Part shown: positions 35,032-42,456 of the stretch, piece after piece
Layout of the letters: every line of letters begins with the position of its first letter
How positions within the stretch are numbered: position 1 is the stretch's first letter
Source: an uncultured Bacteroidales bacterium
GTDB taxonomy: Bacteria; Bacteroidota; Bacteroidia; Bacteroidales; Paludibacteraceae
DNA length: 64,000 bases
Direction: 5' to 3'
NCBI GenBank assembly: GCA_902799185.1
Contig: CADBZO010000005.1
Coordinates: forward strand, 20,638 to 84,637
Program-made: the position numbers and the translations under genes
The notes under the pieces: generated by a model
Told to the model about the DNA's origin: nothing
The model's input: the letters and a program-made list of their open reading frames with translations, nothing else
The model's database searches: none

Positions 35032-36324
35032 ATGTCCTCCGAACATGACATATGGCAACCGCAGGAGCCGGGCAAAGCATGGAAGGGAGCCGGGCTATAC
35101 CATATCACGCTGACAATACCGTCGCGTGAGCCGTTGTTGGGCTCGCTGGCTATCCCCGAAAACGATCCCGCCCAAGCGAAGGTGGAGTATAGCGATCTGG
35201 GGCGGGCGGTTTTGGATTATCAGATTGCTAATGCAGCCCATTATCCCGAGATACAGATTCTCCATTATTGCCTCATGCCCGATCACCTCCATGCCGTCTG
35301 GTATGTCCGCAAGGCTATGCCCCGTGGCATTGAATCCGCGGTGCGCGGTTTCTGGCAGGGCGTCAAGAAAGCAGGCCGGGCGTATTCCTATCTTTCTTCT
35401 ATTAAACCCGAATCAGATTCGGGGGAAGGAAAGAAAATATATGAGGTAGCCGAGCATCTGCGAGGGCAGATACCCGATGCGGCATACGCCGCTCTCCCGC
35501 CCGTCTTTACCGAGATGCCTTTCATCCGCCCGATGGGGCAACGGCGGCAGCTGCCAACGACCATCCGCTATATAGATATGAATCCGCAGCGATTGGCTAC
35601 CAAGCGTTTGAAACCAGGATTCTTCCGCGTACAGGAGGGTATTGAGATAGCAGGGCGCACCTATCGCGGCATCGGAAATACTGCATTGTTGCAGGCAACA
35701 AAATATGCGCCCGTTCATGTAAGGCGGACGATGATTGACGAAGCTATGCATGGCGACAACACACGCTTGCGCAATTATATGAACGGCTGTGTGCTGGCAG
35801 CACGTCAGGGAGCTGTGATGGTCTCGCCCTTTATCTCCGACAAGGAGAAAGAGGTGATGGTGGTTCTTTTGGCGGAGGAGCATCCTATTATCTATATCGC
35901 GGATAATGGCTTCCGCGATTATTACAAGCCGAGTGACGGCTTATTTGACTCCGTCGCCGCCGGGCGCGTACTGATACTCTCGCCGTGGAAGTATGATCCC
36001 TCCAAGCGCCATGTAACGCGCGCGGAGTGCGTAGCGATGAATCAGATGGCGGAGGAGATATGCGCCCTTTCTTCACTTAACCCCGAATCCGATTCGGGGG
36101 AACAAAAGAAAACACAAAACGGAACCATCGATTCGGGGGAACAAAAGAAAACACAAAACGATACCCTCGATTCGGAGGAACAAAAGAAAACACAAAACGG
36201 AACCCTCGATTCGGGGGAACCAAAGAAAACATATAGCGATACCCTCGATTCGGGAGGCGGCGGAAACCTCGCTTTTTCTTCTCATACGCCCGAATCGGAT
36301 TCGGGCATAACGCCAAGAAAATAA
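35032..36324 (+). CDS. Long RAYT-like (HUH, Y1) protein with Rossmann-like C-terminal domain, copy 1
   Basis: 430 residues. Residues 1-220 match REP-associated tyrosine transposases: LYHITLTIPSREPLLGSL, the HUH motif CLMPDHLHAV (His85, His87) and RYIDMNPQRLA. Residues about 230-350 (AARQGAVMVSPFISDKEKEV, PIIYIADNGF, YYKPSDGLFD, GRVLILSPW) look like a DprA/SLOG-type Rossmann domain, unusual for RAYTs, which are normally about 200 residues. The tail is a 13-residue repeat (DSGEQKKTQNGTL) encoded by REP-like DNA. It abuts hsdS (0 bp) and precedes hsdR by 8 bp, so it is embedded in the hsd operon. Confidence 0.8.
   Translation: MSSEHDIWQPQEPGKAWKGAGLYHITLTIPSREPLLGSLAIPENDPAQAKVEYSDLGRAVLDYQIANAAHYPEIQILHYCLMPDHLHAVWYVRKAMPRGIESAVRGFWQGVKKAGRAYSYLSSIKPESDSGEGKKIYEVAEHLRGQIPDAAYAALPPVFTEMPFIRPMGQRRQLPTTIRYIDMNPQRLATKRLKPGFFRVQEGIEIAGRTYRGIGNTALLQATKYAPVHVRRTMIDEAMHGDNTRLRNYMNGCVLAARQGAVMVSPFISDKEKEVMVVLLAEEHPIIYIADNGFRDYYKPSDGLFDSVAAGRVLILSPWKYDPSKRHVTRAECVAMNQMAEEICALSSLNPESDSGEQKKTQNGTIDSGEQKKTQNDTLDSEEQKKTQNGTLDSGEPKKTYSDTLDSGGGGNLAFSSHTPESDSGITPRK
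35407..35423. repeat. REP-like palindrome within RAYT copy 1
   Basis: CCCGAATCAGATTCGGG, in frame as KPESDSGE. Same class as those at 36082, 36289, 40310 and 40974. Confidence 0.8.
36082..36305. repeat. REP-like palindromes and 39-bp tandem repeats at the end of RAYT copy 1
   Basis: CCCGAATCCGATTCGGG (36082-36098) opens the block and CCCGAATCGGATTCGGG (36289-36305) closes it. Between them a 39-bp unit that starts with the half site CGATTCGGGGGAAC repeats about four times, in frame. Confidence 0.85.
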
Positions 36325-36332
36325 CACAACAT

Positions 36333-39300
36333 ATGTACGATAGCGAACTACAATTTGAGCGTGATTTGGTAGCGTTCATGACTACCAAAGGTTGGAGCAA
36401 CAAGATTCTGAAGAACTGCACCGAGCAGCAGCTGATTGAGAATTGGGCAAACATTCTCTTTCAGAACAACTCCGGCATTGATTCATTGAACGGTTGTCCG
36501 CTTACGTCAACCGAGATGCAGCAAATTATTGCGCAAGTCAATACTTTGCGCACACCTTGGGCACTCAATGGTTTTATTAACGGCAAGACGGTAAATATCA
36601 CTCGTGACAATCCAAATGACAAACTCCATTGTGGAAAGACCGTCAGTCTCTCTATCTACGACCGCAGCCAGATTGCGTCGGGCAGTAGTGTGTATCAGAT
36701 AGCCGAACAGCCGCAGTTCACGACAGCCCATCCCCTTGCCAGCGACAGACGAGGCGACTTAATGCTGCTCATCAATGGTATGCCGGTATTTCATATCGAA
36801 CTCAAACGCTCACGCGTGGATGTGTCGCAGGCAGTCGCCCAGATACGCAAGTATTACAAAGAGGGCATTTTCTCGCAAGGTATCTTCTCACTTGTACAGG
36901 TATTCGTTGCAATGAATCCCGAAGAAACGGTGTATTTCGCGAACCCCGGTCAATATGATGCTTTTTCTCCGCAATACCAATTCCATTGGGCGGATTTTAA
37001 TAATGAGCCTATCAACGATTGGAAAAGTATCGCTACTCATCTGCTTTCTATCCCGATGGCGCACCAGATGATTGGTTTCTATACCGTTCCGGACAAACTG
37101 GCAGGCAATCTAAAGGTAATGCGCAGTTATCAATACTATGCCGCATCCGCTATTGCTGACCGTGTAGCAACATGCCGATGGGAAGAGAAAGATCCGTTTG
37201 GTGGTTATATATGGCATACGACAGGAAGCGGCAAAACGATGACTTCTTTCAAATCCGCCCAACTGATGGCTGATTCAGGCAAAGCCGATAAGGTGGTATT
37301 CCTCATGGACCGTATCGAGTTAGGCACCCAGACGGCTCTCGAATACCGGGGCTTCAAGACAGATTTAGAGGAAGTACAAGAGACAGAAGATACCGCCGAC
37401 CTCATTGGCAAATTGGATAGTCCCGATAAGCAAAATACGCTTATTGTCACCTCTATTCAGAAGATGAGCCGTATTGTGCCGAACAACAGAAACAGCCACC
37501 AACTCAAACGGATAAACCAGAAACGAATAGTAATCATCATAGATGAATGTCACAGGGATGTGTTCGGCGATATGCTGAGCACTATCCGCGCTACTTTCAC
37601 ACATGCTATCTTCTTTGGCTTTACGGGTACGCCTATTCATGAGGAAAACAAAAAGATGCTGCTTACTACCGCAGCTGTTTTTGGCAATGAGTTACACCGC
37701 TACAGCATAGCAGACGGTATCCGCGATGAGAACGTGCTGAAGTTTGACCCTATTATGAAAATAGTGTTCCCTGACGATGAAATGCGTCGCAAGGTGGCAC
37801 TCTACAAAGCCCATGCGGACGACGAACAACAAGCATTGGCGGACGAGAAGAAAAAAGCCGTTTATCTGCATTATATGAACGAAGTGCCAATGGCAGGCAA
37901 GACAGAAGCGGATGAAGGCATCGAGGATTATATCCCCAAAGCACAATACAAAGAAGGCAAGTACCAACGTGCTATCGTGGAAGATATACAAAAGCATTTC
38001 CCGTCGCTCAGTTTGGGCGGTAAGTATCACGCTATTTTTGCTACATCCTCTATTGATGAAGCTTTTGAATACTACATCTATCTCCGCACTTTTGCTCGCG
38101 AGTTGAAAACTACCTGTTTGGTTGACCCGTCTATTGATAACGAGGGGAAGGGAGAAGTAAAGGAAGAAGTGTTGCTAAAGATACTGGAGGATTATAATGC
38201 CCTGTATAACAAAAGCTTTACCATGCCCCGCTATGCGGCGTTCAAGAAAGATGTTGCTCTACGATTGGCGCACAAGGATCTGTACAAAGGCATAGAGAAT
38301 AATCCGGCGCAGTGTCTGGATGTATTGGTAGTAGTAAATCAAATGCTTACCGGATATGATTCCCATTGGGTCAATACCTTATATCTTGACAAAGAGTTAC
38401 GCAACGAAAATCTTATTCAGGCATTCTCTCGCACCAACCGTTTGAACGGACCCGATAAACCGCACGGAACAATATGCTACTATCGCTATCCGCATACCAT
38501 GAAACGAAATATCGAGCAGGCTATCCGGCTCTATTCGGGAGACAAGCCGCTTGGTATAATGATGGCGGAGCAATTAGAAGTACATATACAGGCGATCAAT
38601 ACTGCTTACGCTCAGATACAACTCCTATTCAAAACAGCAGGCATAAAAGACTTCTCCAAACTCCCGGAAGAAAAAGATGTACAGGGGCAATTCTCCAAAC
38701 TGTTCAAAGAACTTAACCGACATCTTAATGCCGCCAAAGTACAAGGCTTTACATGGGACAAACTGCAAGGCAATATTTTCCAGACTGAAGCGGAGGGAGA
38801 ACATGAAGCGGTTAGTATGTCTATGGCTATTGACGAAACGGCTTATGGCGCATTGCTGCAACGTTATAAAGAGATATATCGTGTTCCGCGTGATAGACCA
38901 ACGGACGAAGTTACGTTTGAGGTAGATCCCTATATTATTTCTATCAATACAGGAGCTATTGATACGGAGTATATGAATGCCCGTTTCCGTAAATATATGC
39001 GGACGTTGGATAACTATGCGACGAAGGAAGAACAGGCGCAAGCGTTAGAGGAATTGCATCGCTCATTCTCTACTTTGACGCAAGAAGAACAAGATTTTGC
39101 GGAACTATTCTTGCATGATGTTCAGCGCGGACAAATACATGTGGATGAATCCAAGACGTTGCGCGATTATCTCACGGAATATATGACACGTGCCAAGAAT
39201 GACCGTATTCACCGTTTTGCTGAAGCATTGGGGTTGAATGAAGATATATTGCGTGAAATCATGACAAACTACATGCCCGATGATATTATACCGCCGGGAC

Positions 39301-39452
39301 CGTTTGAGCAATTGCGTCTTAGTGTGAATAAAGAAAAAGCGAAAGCATGGTTTGAGCAACACGAAGGAGTGCCCATTCAATCCTTCCGCATCAATATGCG
39401 TATAGATCGTATCCTCCGCGCATTTATTGAGGAAGGTGGATTTGAAGTGTAG
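36333..39452 (+). CDS. hsdR: Type I restriction endonuclease subunit HsdR
   Basis: 1039 residues. The N-terminal nuclease has RRGDLMLLINGMPVFHIELK (Asp142, Glu156-x-Lys158), the PD-(D/E)xK site. The SF2 motor follows: Walker A TTGSGKT (296-302), DECH (404-407), FTGTP (430-434) and IQAFSRTNR. The C-terminal helical region (after about 800) binds the methyltransferase core. HsdR translocates and cuts DNA lacking the host methyl mark. The gene appears intact, so a defective HsdM with active HsdR would be hazardous. This argues that the hsdM frameshift is either tolerated by recoding or an error. Confidence 0.93.
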   Translation: MYDSELQFERDLVAFMTTKGWSNKILKNCTEQQLIENWANILFQNNSGIDSLNGCPLTSTEMQQIIAQVNTLRTPWALNGFINGKTVNITRDNPNDKLHCGKTVSLSIYDRSQIASGSSVYQIAEQPQFTTAHPLASDRRGDLMLLINGMPVFHIELKRSRVDVSQAVAQIRKYYKEGIFSQGIFSLVQVFVAMNPEETVYFANPGQYDAFSPQYQFHWADFNNEPINDWKSIATHLLSIPMAHQMIGFYTVPDKLAGNLKVMRSYQYYAASAIADRVATCRWEEKDPFGGYIWHTTGSGKTMTSFKSAQLMADSGKADKVVFLMDRIELGTQTALEYRGFKTDLEEVQETEDTADLIGKLDSPDKQNTLIVTSIQKMSRIVPNNRNSHQLKRINQKRIVIIIDECHRDVFGDMLSTIRATFTHAIFFGFTGTPIHEENKKMLLTTAAVFGNELHRYSIADGIRDENVLKFDPIMKIVFPDDEMRRKVALYKAHADDEQQALADEKKKAVYLHYMNEVPMAGKTEADEGIEDYIPKAQYKEGKYQRAIVEDIQKHFPSLSLGGKYHAIFATSSIDEAFEYYIYLRTFARELKTTCLVDPSIDNEGKGEVKEEVLLKILEDYNALYNKSFTMPRYAAFKKDVALRLAHKDLYKGIENNPAQCLDVLVVVNQMLTGYDSHWVNTLYLDKELRNENLIQAFSRTNRLNGPDKPHGTICYYRYPHTMKRNIEQAIRLYSGDKPLGIMMAEQLEVHIQAINTAYAQIQLLFKTAGIKDFSKLPEEKDVQGQFSKLFKELNRHLNAAKVQGFTWDKLQGNIFQTEAEGEHEAVSMSMAIDETAYGALLQRYKEIYRVPRDRPTDEVTFEVDPYIISINTGAIDTEYMNARFRKYMRTLDNYATKEEQAQALEELHRSFSTLTQEEQDFAELFLHDVQRGQIHVDESKTLRDYLTEYMTRAKNDRIHRFAEALGLNEDILREIMTNYMPDDIIPPGPFEQLRLSVNKEKAKAWFEQHEGVPIQSFRINMRIDRILRAFIEEGGFEV

Positions 39453-39707
39453 TAAATATCTATTGCTCAGCCTTAGTCTTTATAAACATAAATGAAATAA
39501 AACACAAAAAAATAAAAAAAGTTGCTTTTGAGGTGATAGATTCGGGCACTTTTTGACATCTATATGAAGGGGGATATATAAACAACTACAAATATGCAAT
39601 TACCTAAGTGTTCGCAATTCGCGAACGGCGAACACAACATATTAACATATACCGCAATTCCATTAAAAAGTACAAATTTATGGATTATATTCCAAAAAAT
39701 AATATAA
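39453..39707. other. Intergenic region after hsdR with inverted repeat
   Basis: AT-rich, no gene. GTTCGC and GCGAAC form a hairpin around 39610-39628. One operator-like box GGATTATATTCC lies at 39682-39693; a second, GGATTATACTCC, is at 39714-39725. Confidence 0.45.
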
Positions 39708-39818
39708 TTTTTCGGATTATACTCCAAAAAGTTTGCAGATTTCAAAATCCTGAAAGCCTATGACATCAAAGGAACAGCAATAGTCACTACCGACAATTAC
39801 CTTGATTGGCTCATTTAG
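39708..39818 (+). pseudogene. C-terminal remnant of an unidentified gene
   Basis: A short open frame without a start codon reads KFADFKILKAYDIKGTAIVT and ends NYLDWLI before TAG 39816-39818. The sequence looks like a genuine protein end (amphipathic, no low complexity) and is cut off by a stop at 39705-39707. I cannot name the family. It suggests that another gene was lost between hsdR and RAYT copy 2. Confidence 0.4.
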
Positions 39819-39950
39819 TCCGTGCCCTGTCCTCATAATCACGGCATGCTTACGGGGAATAGATTGGGAAAAATGAGCGGGCAACGGCATTGCCCTGAAA
39901 AAAGAAGAAAAAGGAATAAGCAAAACGAAACACAAAAAGGAAGAATAGAC

Positions 39951-41042
39951 ATGGCAGATCACGACACATGGCATTGGCATGAACCCGGAACGGCATGGAA
40001 AGGCGCCGGACTATACCATATCACGATGACGATTCCGTCGCGTGAGCCGTTGTTAGGCTCCCTCCTCATTCCCAATAATGACCCTAAGCAAGCACATATA
40101 AAGCGGACGGAATTAGGAGACACCTTGGTGGATTGCCTTTTGAGCATTCCAAGGTATCATCCAAATGTTGAGATCTTGCATTTCTGCCTCATGCCCGATC
40201 ACCTTCACGCGGTAATCTATGTGACGCGGGAGATGTCTGAGGGCATCGCCTCTGTAGTGCGCGGCTTTTGGCAGGCCGCGAAGAAACTGGGGCGTGCTTC
40301 TTCTTTCGCCCCGAATGCCATTCGGGAGAACTACCAAGAAGGGGCAAATATCCTCCGTAATCAATTAGGCGATGCAGCGTATTATCAACTCCCGCCGATC
40401 TTTACCGAGATGCCCTTCATCCGCCCGATGGGACATCGGGATCAGTTACCCACTACCATCCGCTATATAGATATGAACCCTCAGCGGTTGGCTACCAAAA
40501 AGCTCATGCCGGGGTTCTTCCGCGTGCAAGAGGACATCGAGATAGCCGGACGGAAGTACCGCGGCATCGGTAATGCCGCTTTGCTGCAAGCCTCCCGATT
40601 TGCGCCCGTGCATGTCCGCCGGACGATGATAGATGAGGCGATGCACGGCGATAACAAGCGCCTCCGCGATTATATGAACGGCTGTGTAGTAGCTGCCCGT
40701 CAGGGAGCGGTGATGATCTCGCCGTTCATCTCCGATAAAGAGAAGGAGGTGATGATCGTTCTGCTCGCAGAGGAACATTCCATCATCTATATCGCGGATA
40801 ACGGTTTTAGCGATTATTACAAGCCCAGTGACGGCTTGTTTGATGCCGTTGCCGCCGGTCGCGTCCTCATCCTCAGCCCATGGGAGTACGATCCCTCCAA
40901 ACACCATGTCACCCGCCCCGAATGCGTCGCCATGAACCAGATGGCAGAAGAGATATGCTCTTTGTCCATCGTTCCCGAATCCGATTCGGGGCAAAACGAA
41001 AAAAAGTTGCTTTATAGAATAACACAAAACATCTATAAATAA
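39951..41042 (+). CDS. Long RAYT-like (HUH, Y1) protein with Rossmann-like C-terminal domain, copy 2
   Basis: 363 residues from ATG 39951, preceded by an AAAGGAAG purine run. It is a close paralogue of copy 1, clearly similar in DNA as well: LYHITMTIPSREPLLGSL, CLMPDHLHAV with both His, RYIDMNPQRLA, and the C-terminal AARQGAVMISPFISDKEKEV through GRVLILSPW. It has no 39-bp tandem tail but carries two REP-like palindromes (40310-40326, 40974-40990). It may act on REP-like DNA. Single-strand cleavage is known for RAYTs; the added domain's role is unknown. Confidence 0.8.
   Translation: MADHDTWHWHEPGTAWKGAGLYHITMTIPSREPLLGSLLIPNNDPKQAHIKRTELGDTLVDCLLSIPRYHPNVEILHFCLMPDHLHAVIYVTREMSEGIASVVRGFWQAAKKLGRASSFAPNAIRENYQEGANILRNQLGDAAYYQLPPIFTEMPFIRPMGHRDQLPTTIRYIDMNPQRLATKKLMPGFFRVQEDIEIAGRKYRGIGNAALLQASRFAPVHVRRTMIDEAMHGDNKRLRDYMNGCVVAARQGAVMISPFISDKEKEVMIVLLAEEHSIIYIADNGFSDYYKPSDGLFDAVAAGRVLILSPWEYDPSKHHVTRPECVAMNQMAEEICSLSIVPESDSGQNEKKLLYRITQNIYK
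40310..40326. repeat. REP-like palindrome in RAYT copy 2
   Basis: CCCGAATGCCATTCGGG; arms differ by one base pair from the other copies (G-C in place of C-G), keeping the pairing. Confidence 0.75.
40974..40990. repeat. REP-like palindrome near the end of RAYT copy 2
   Basis: CCCGAATCCGATTCGGG, identical to 36082-36098, again encoding PESDSG at the end of the conserved protein. Confidence 0.8.
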
Positions 41043-41054
41043 GAACGAAGAACA

Positions 41055-41288
41055 ATGTCAATAGACACTACTAATATGTGCTCGCATTTGCAGCGGAAGT
41101 TATTTGCGGAGGACGGCGAATACCGTGTTATCCGGGAGCAGATAGAGAACGACCCGACGCTCACGGCGGTTGTGCGTTCGCGGCAGCTGCATATCTATCG
41201 CGACGGGAAGAAGATACTGGTCCTTGCAGGCAAGAGCGCACCGAAGATTATCCGGAACGACCAACTGAGCGAGTTACTGAATGGATAA
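41055..41288 (+). CDS. Small hypothetical protein
   Basis: 77 residues, starting MSIDTTNMCSHLQRKLF. The second half (VVRSRQLHIYRDGKKILVLA and the following GKSAPKII) looks like a small beta-rich domain ending in a helix. No family recognised. Its stop overlaps the exonuclease start by 8 bp (ATGGATAA), so the two are coupled and likely work together. Confidence 0.65.
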   Translation: MSIDTTNMCSHLQRKLFAEDGEYRVIREQIENDPTLTAVVRSRQLHIYRDGKKILVLAGKSAPKIIRNDQLSELLNG

Positions 41289-41796
41289 TTTCGTAGCCAT
41301 AGATTTTGAGACGGCGAACTTCGCGCAGTCAAGCGTCTGTTCGGTCGGGTTGGTCATCGTCAAAGACGGCGAGATAGTGGATAACTACTATTCGCTCATC
41401 CGGCCGGTGCCGAACTACTACAACGCGCGTTGCAGCGAAGTGAACGGCTTGCATTTCGACGACACCAATGACGCGCCGGAGTTTCCCGACGTGTGGACGG
41501 AGGCGGTGAAGAAAGTGCATGAGTATTTCCCGTATATCGAGGACGGCGAAGTGCCGTTCGTGGCGCACAACAAAGCCTTTGACGAGAACTGCCTGAAGGC
41601 GGTCTTCCGTGCGTACGACATAGCCTATCCGGACTATGCGTTTGAATGCACCTTGCTCCGTTCGCGCAAAGTGTGGCCCGGCGGACATCACAACCTGGAT
41701 ATCATTGCCGCCTACTGCGGTTACGACATGACGAACCACCATCACGCCCTCGCTGACGCAGAGGCATGTGCTATTATTGCAAAACAGATATTATGA
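41281..41796 (+). CDS. DnaQ-like 3'-5' exonuclease
   Basis: 171 residues. FVAIDFETANF (Asp8, Glu10), PFVAHNKAFDENCL (Asp in motif II) and HHALADAEACAII (His and Asp of motif III) are the DEDDh exonuclease motifs. It is a stand-alone epsilon-like domain similar to the exonuclease part of DNA polymerase III. Both ends overlap neighbours (ATGGATAA upstream, ATGA downstream), giving a three-gene translational unit. A role in DNA repair or nucleic-acid turnover is likely. Confidence 0.88.
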   Translation: MDNFVAIDFETANFAQSSVCSVGLVIVKDGEIVDNYYSLIRPVPNYYNARCSEVNGLHFDDTNDAPEFPDVWTEAVKKVHEYFPYIEDGEVPFVAHNKAFDENCLKAVFRAYDIAYPDYAFECTLLRSRKVWPGGHHNLDIIAAYCGYDMTNHHHALADAEACAIIAKQIL

Positions 41797-41906
41797 CCTA
41801 CGACGAATACATAGCCCAAGAGCAGCAAGCGATGGATGAGGAGCAGCGGGATGACAGTTGCTTCCTGGAGTATCAGCCCGAAGGGCAGTTTGTTCGCGGA
41901 CATTAA
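41793..41906 (+). CDS. 37-residue acidic peptide after the exonuclease
   Basis: ATG 41793 overlaps the exonuclease stop (ATGA) and the frame ends at TAA 41904-41906. The product starts MTYDEYIAQEQQAMDEEQRD and is rich in Glu, Gln and Asp. The coupled start makes it likely to be translated; the function is unknown. Confidence 0.5.
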   Translation: MTYDEYIAQEQQAMDEEQRDDSCFLEYQPEGQFVRGH

Positions 41907-41943
41907 ATCTGACCACAAAAAATCGCCTAAATAGCCCCAAACC

Positions 41944-41975
41944 CTTGCACATGTCAAAAAAAAGTAGTACCTTTG
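41944..41975 (+). promoter_or_regulatory. Promoter with extended -33 element
   Basis: CTTGCACATGTC (41944-41955) with TACCTTTG at 41968-41975. The next ATG is only 5 bp downstream, so translation would be leaderless or start at ATG 42010. Confidence 0.75.
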
Positions 41976-41979
41976 CACC

Positions 41980-42333
41980 ATGTTTCAGTTAATTCGCCAA
42001 TATGCCCCGATGGTACTCATCCTTTTGATGAGTATGTTCGCTATGGCATTGGCGGCGGATGAATACAGCGACAGCCGGCGTATTGCGGAGGACCTGCGCA
42101 TCGAGAGCTGCGTGGAACTGGAGACGGAGGACTATGAGTGGGACGAAGGACAGGTGCAACACCTCACAGACCTTTCTCCCGTCTCCCCTAAAGGGAAAAG
42201 CTCCCTCTCCTTGGGAGAGGGGTGGGGTGAGGTGTCTCGCACTCCTTTTATTTCCCCCAAACAGCGGCTCGGCTTGGTGCGCCGTTATGCCCCGCAAGAG
42301 AGCATCGCAAGCCATAACTATACCCTGACATAG
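41980..42333 (+). CDS. Small secreted protein with repeat-derived insert
   Basis: 117 residues (107 if translation starts at 42010). MVLILLMSMFAMALAADEYS is a signal peptide ending at ALA. The mature part is acidic (ELETEDYEWDEGQ) and is interrupted by SPKGKSSLSLGEGWGEVSRT, which is encoded by the dispersed hairpin repeat also found in tatC. The end (KQRLGLVRRYAPQESIASH) is basic. No family recognised. A strong terminator follows 6 bp after the stop. Confidence 0.6.
   Translation: MFQLIRQYAPMVLILLMSMFAMALAADEYSDSRRIAEDLRIESCVELETEDYEWDEGQVQHLTDLSPVSPKGKSSLSLGEGWGEVSRTPFISPKQRLGLVRRYAPQESIASHNYTLT
42184..42234. repeat. Dispersed hairpin repeat (in coding sequence)
   Basis: CTCCCTCTCCTTGGGAGAGG followed by GGTGGGGTGAGG, encoding GEGWGEV. 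Related copies at 20649, 42377, 50255, 50853 and 61045. Confidence 0.75.
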
Positions 42334-42338
42334 GCTAT

Positions 42339-42374
42339 ACGGTACGGACTCATATGAGTTTGTACCGTTTTTTT
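42339..42374 (+). terminator. Intrinsic terminator
   Basis: ACGGTAC / GTACCGT outer stem and ACTCAT/ATGAGT inner stem, followed by T7. Confidence 0.85.
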
Positions 42375-42376
42375 GT

Positions 42377-42416
42377 TAGACCTCACCCCAGCCCTCTCCC
42401 AAGGAGAGGGAGAAAA
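42377..42416. repeat. Dispersed hairpin repeat (intergenic)
   Basis: GACCTCACCCCAGCCCTCTC then CCAAGGAGAGGG; CCCTCTCC pairs with GGAGAGGG. Orientation is opposite to the copy at 42184. Confidence 0.75.
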
Positions 42417-42456
42417 ATGGTCAAATAAGAAAATGCGAAAATAAATAAATGAACCA

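Noticed and set aside
36082-36270. 39-bp repeats as a CRISPR array
   Set aside because: Repeats are contiguous, lack unique spacers and are in frame within a coding sequence.
42184-42234. Hairpin repeat as a transcription terminator
   Set aside because: It is inside a coding frame, lacks a T tract and recurs in both orientations; it is a dispersed repeat.
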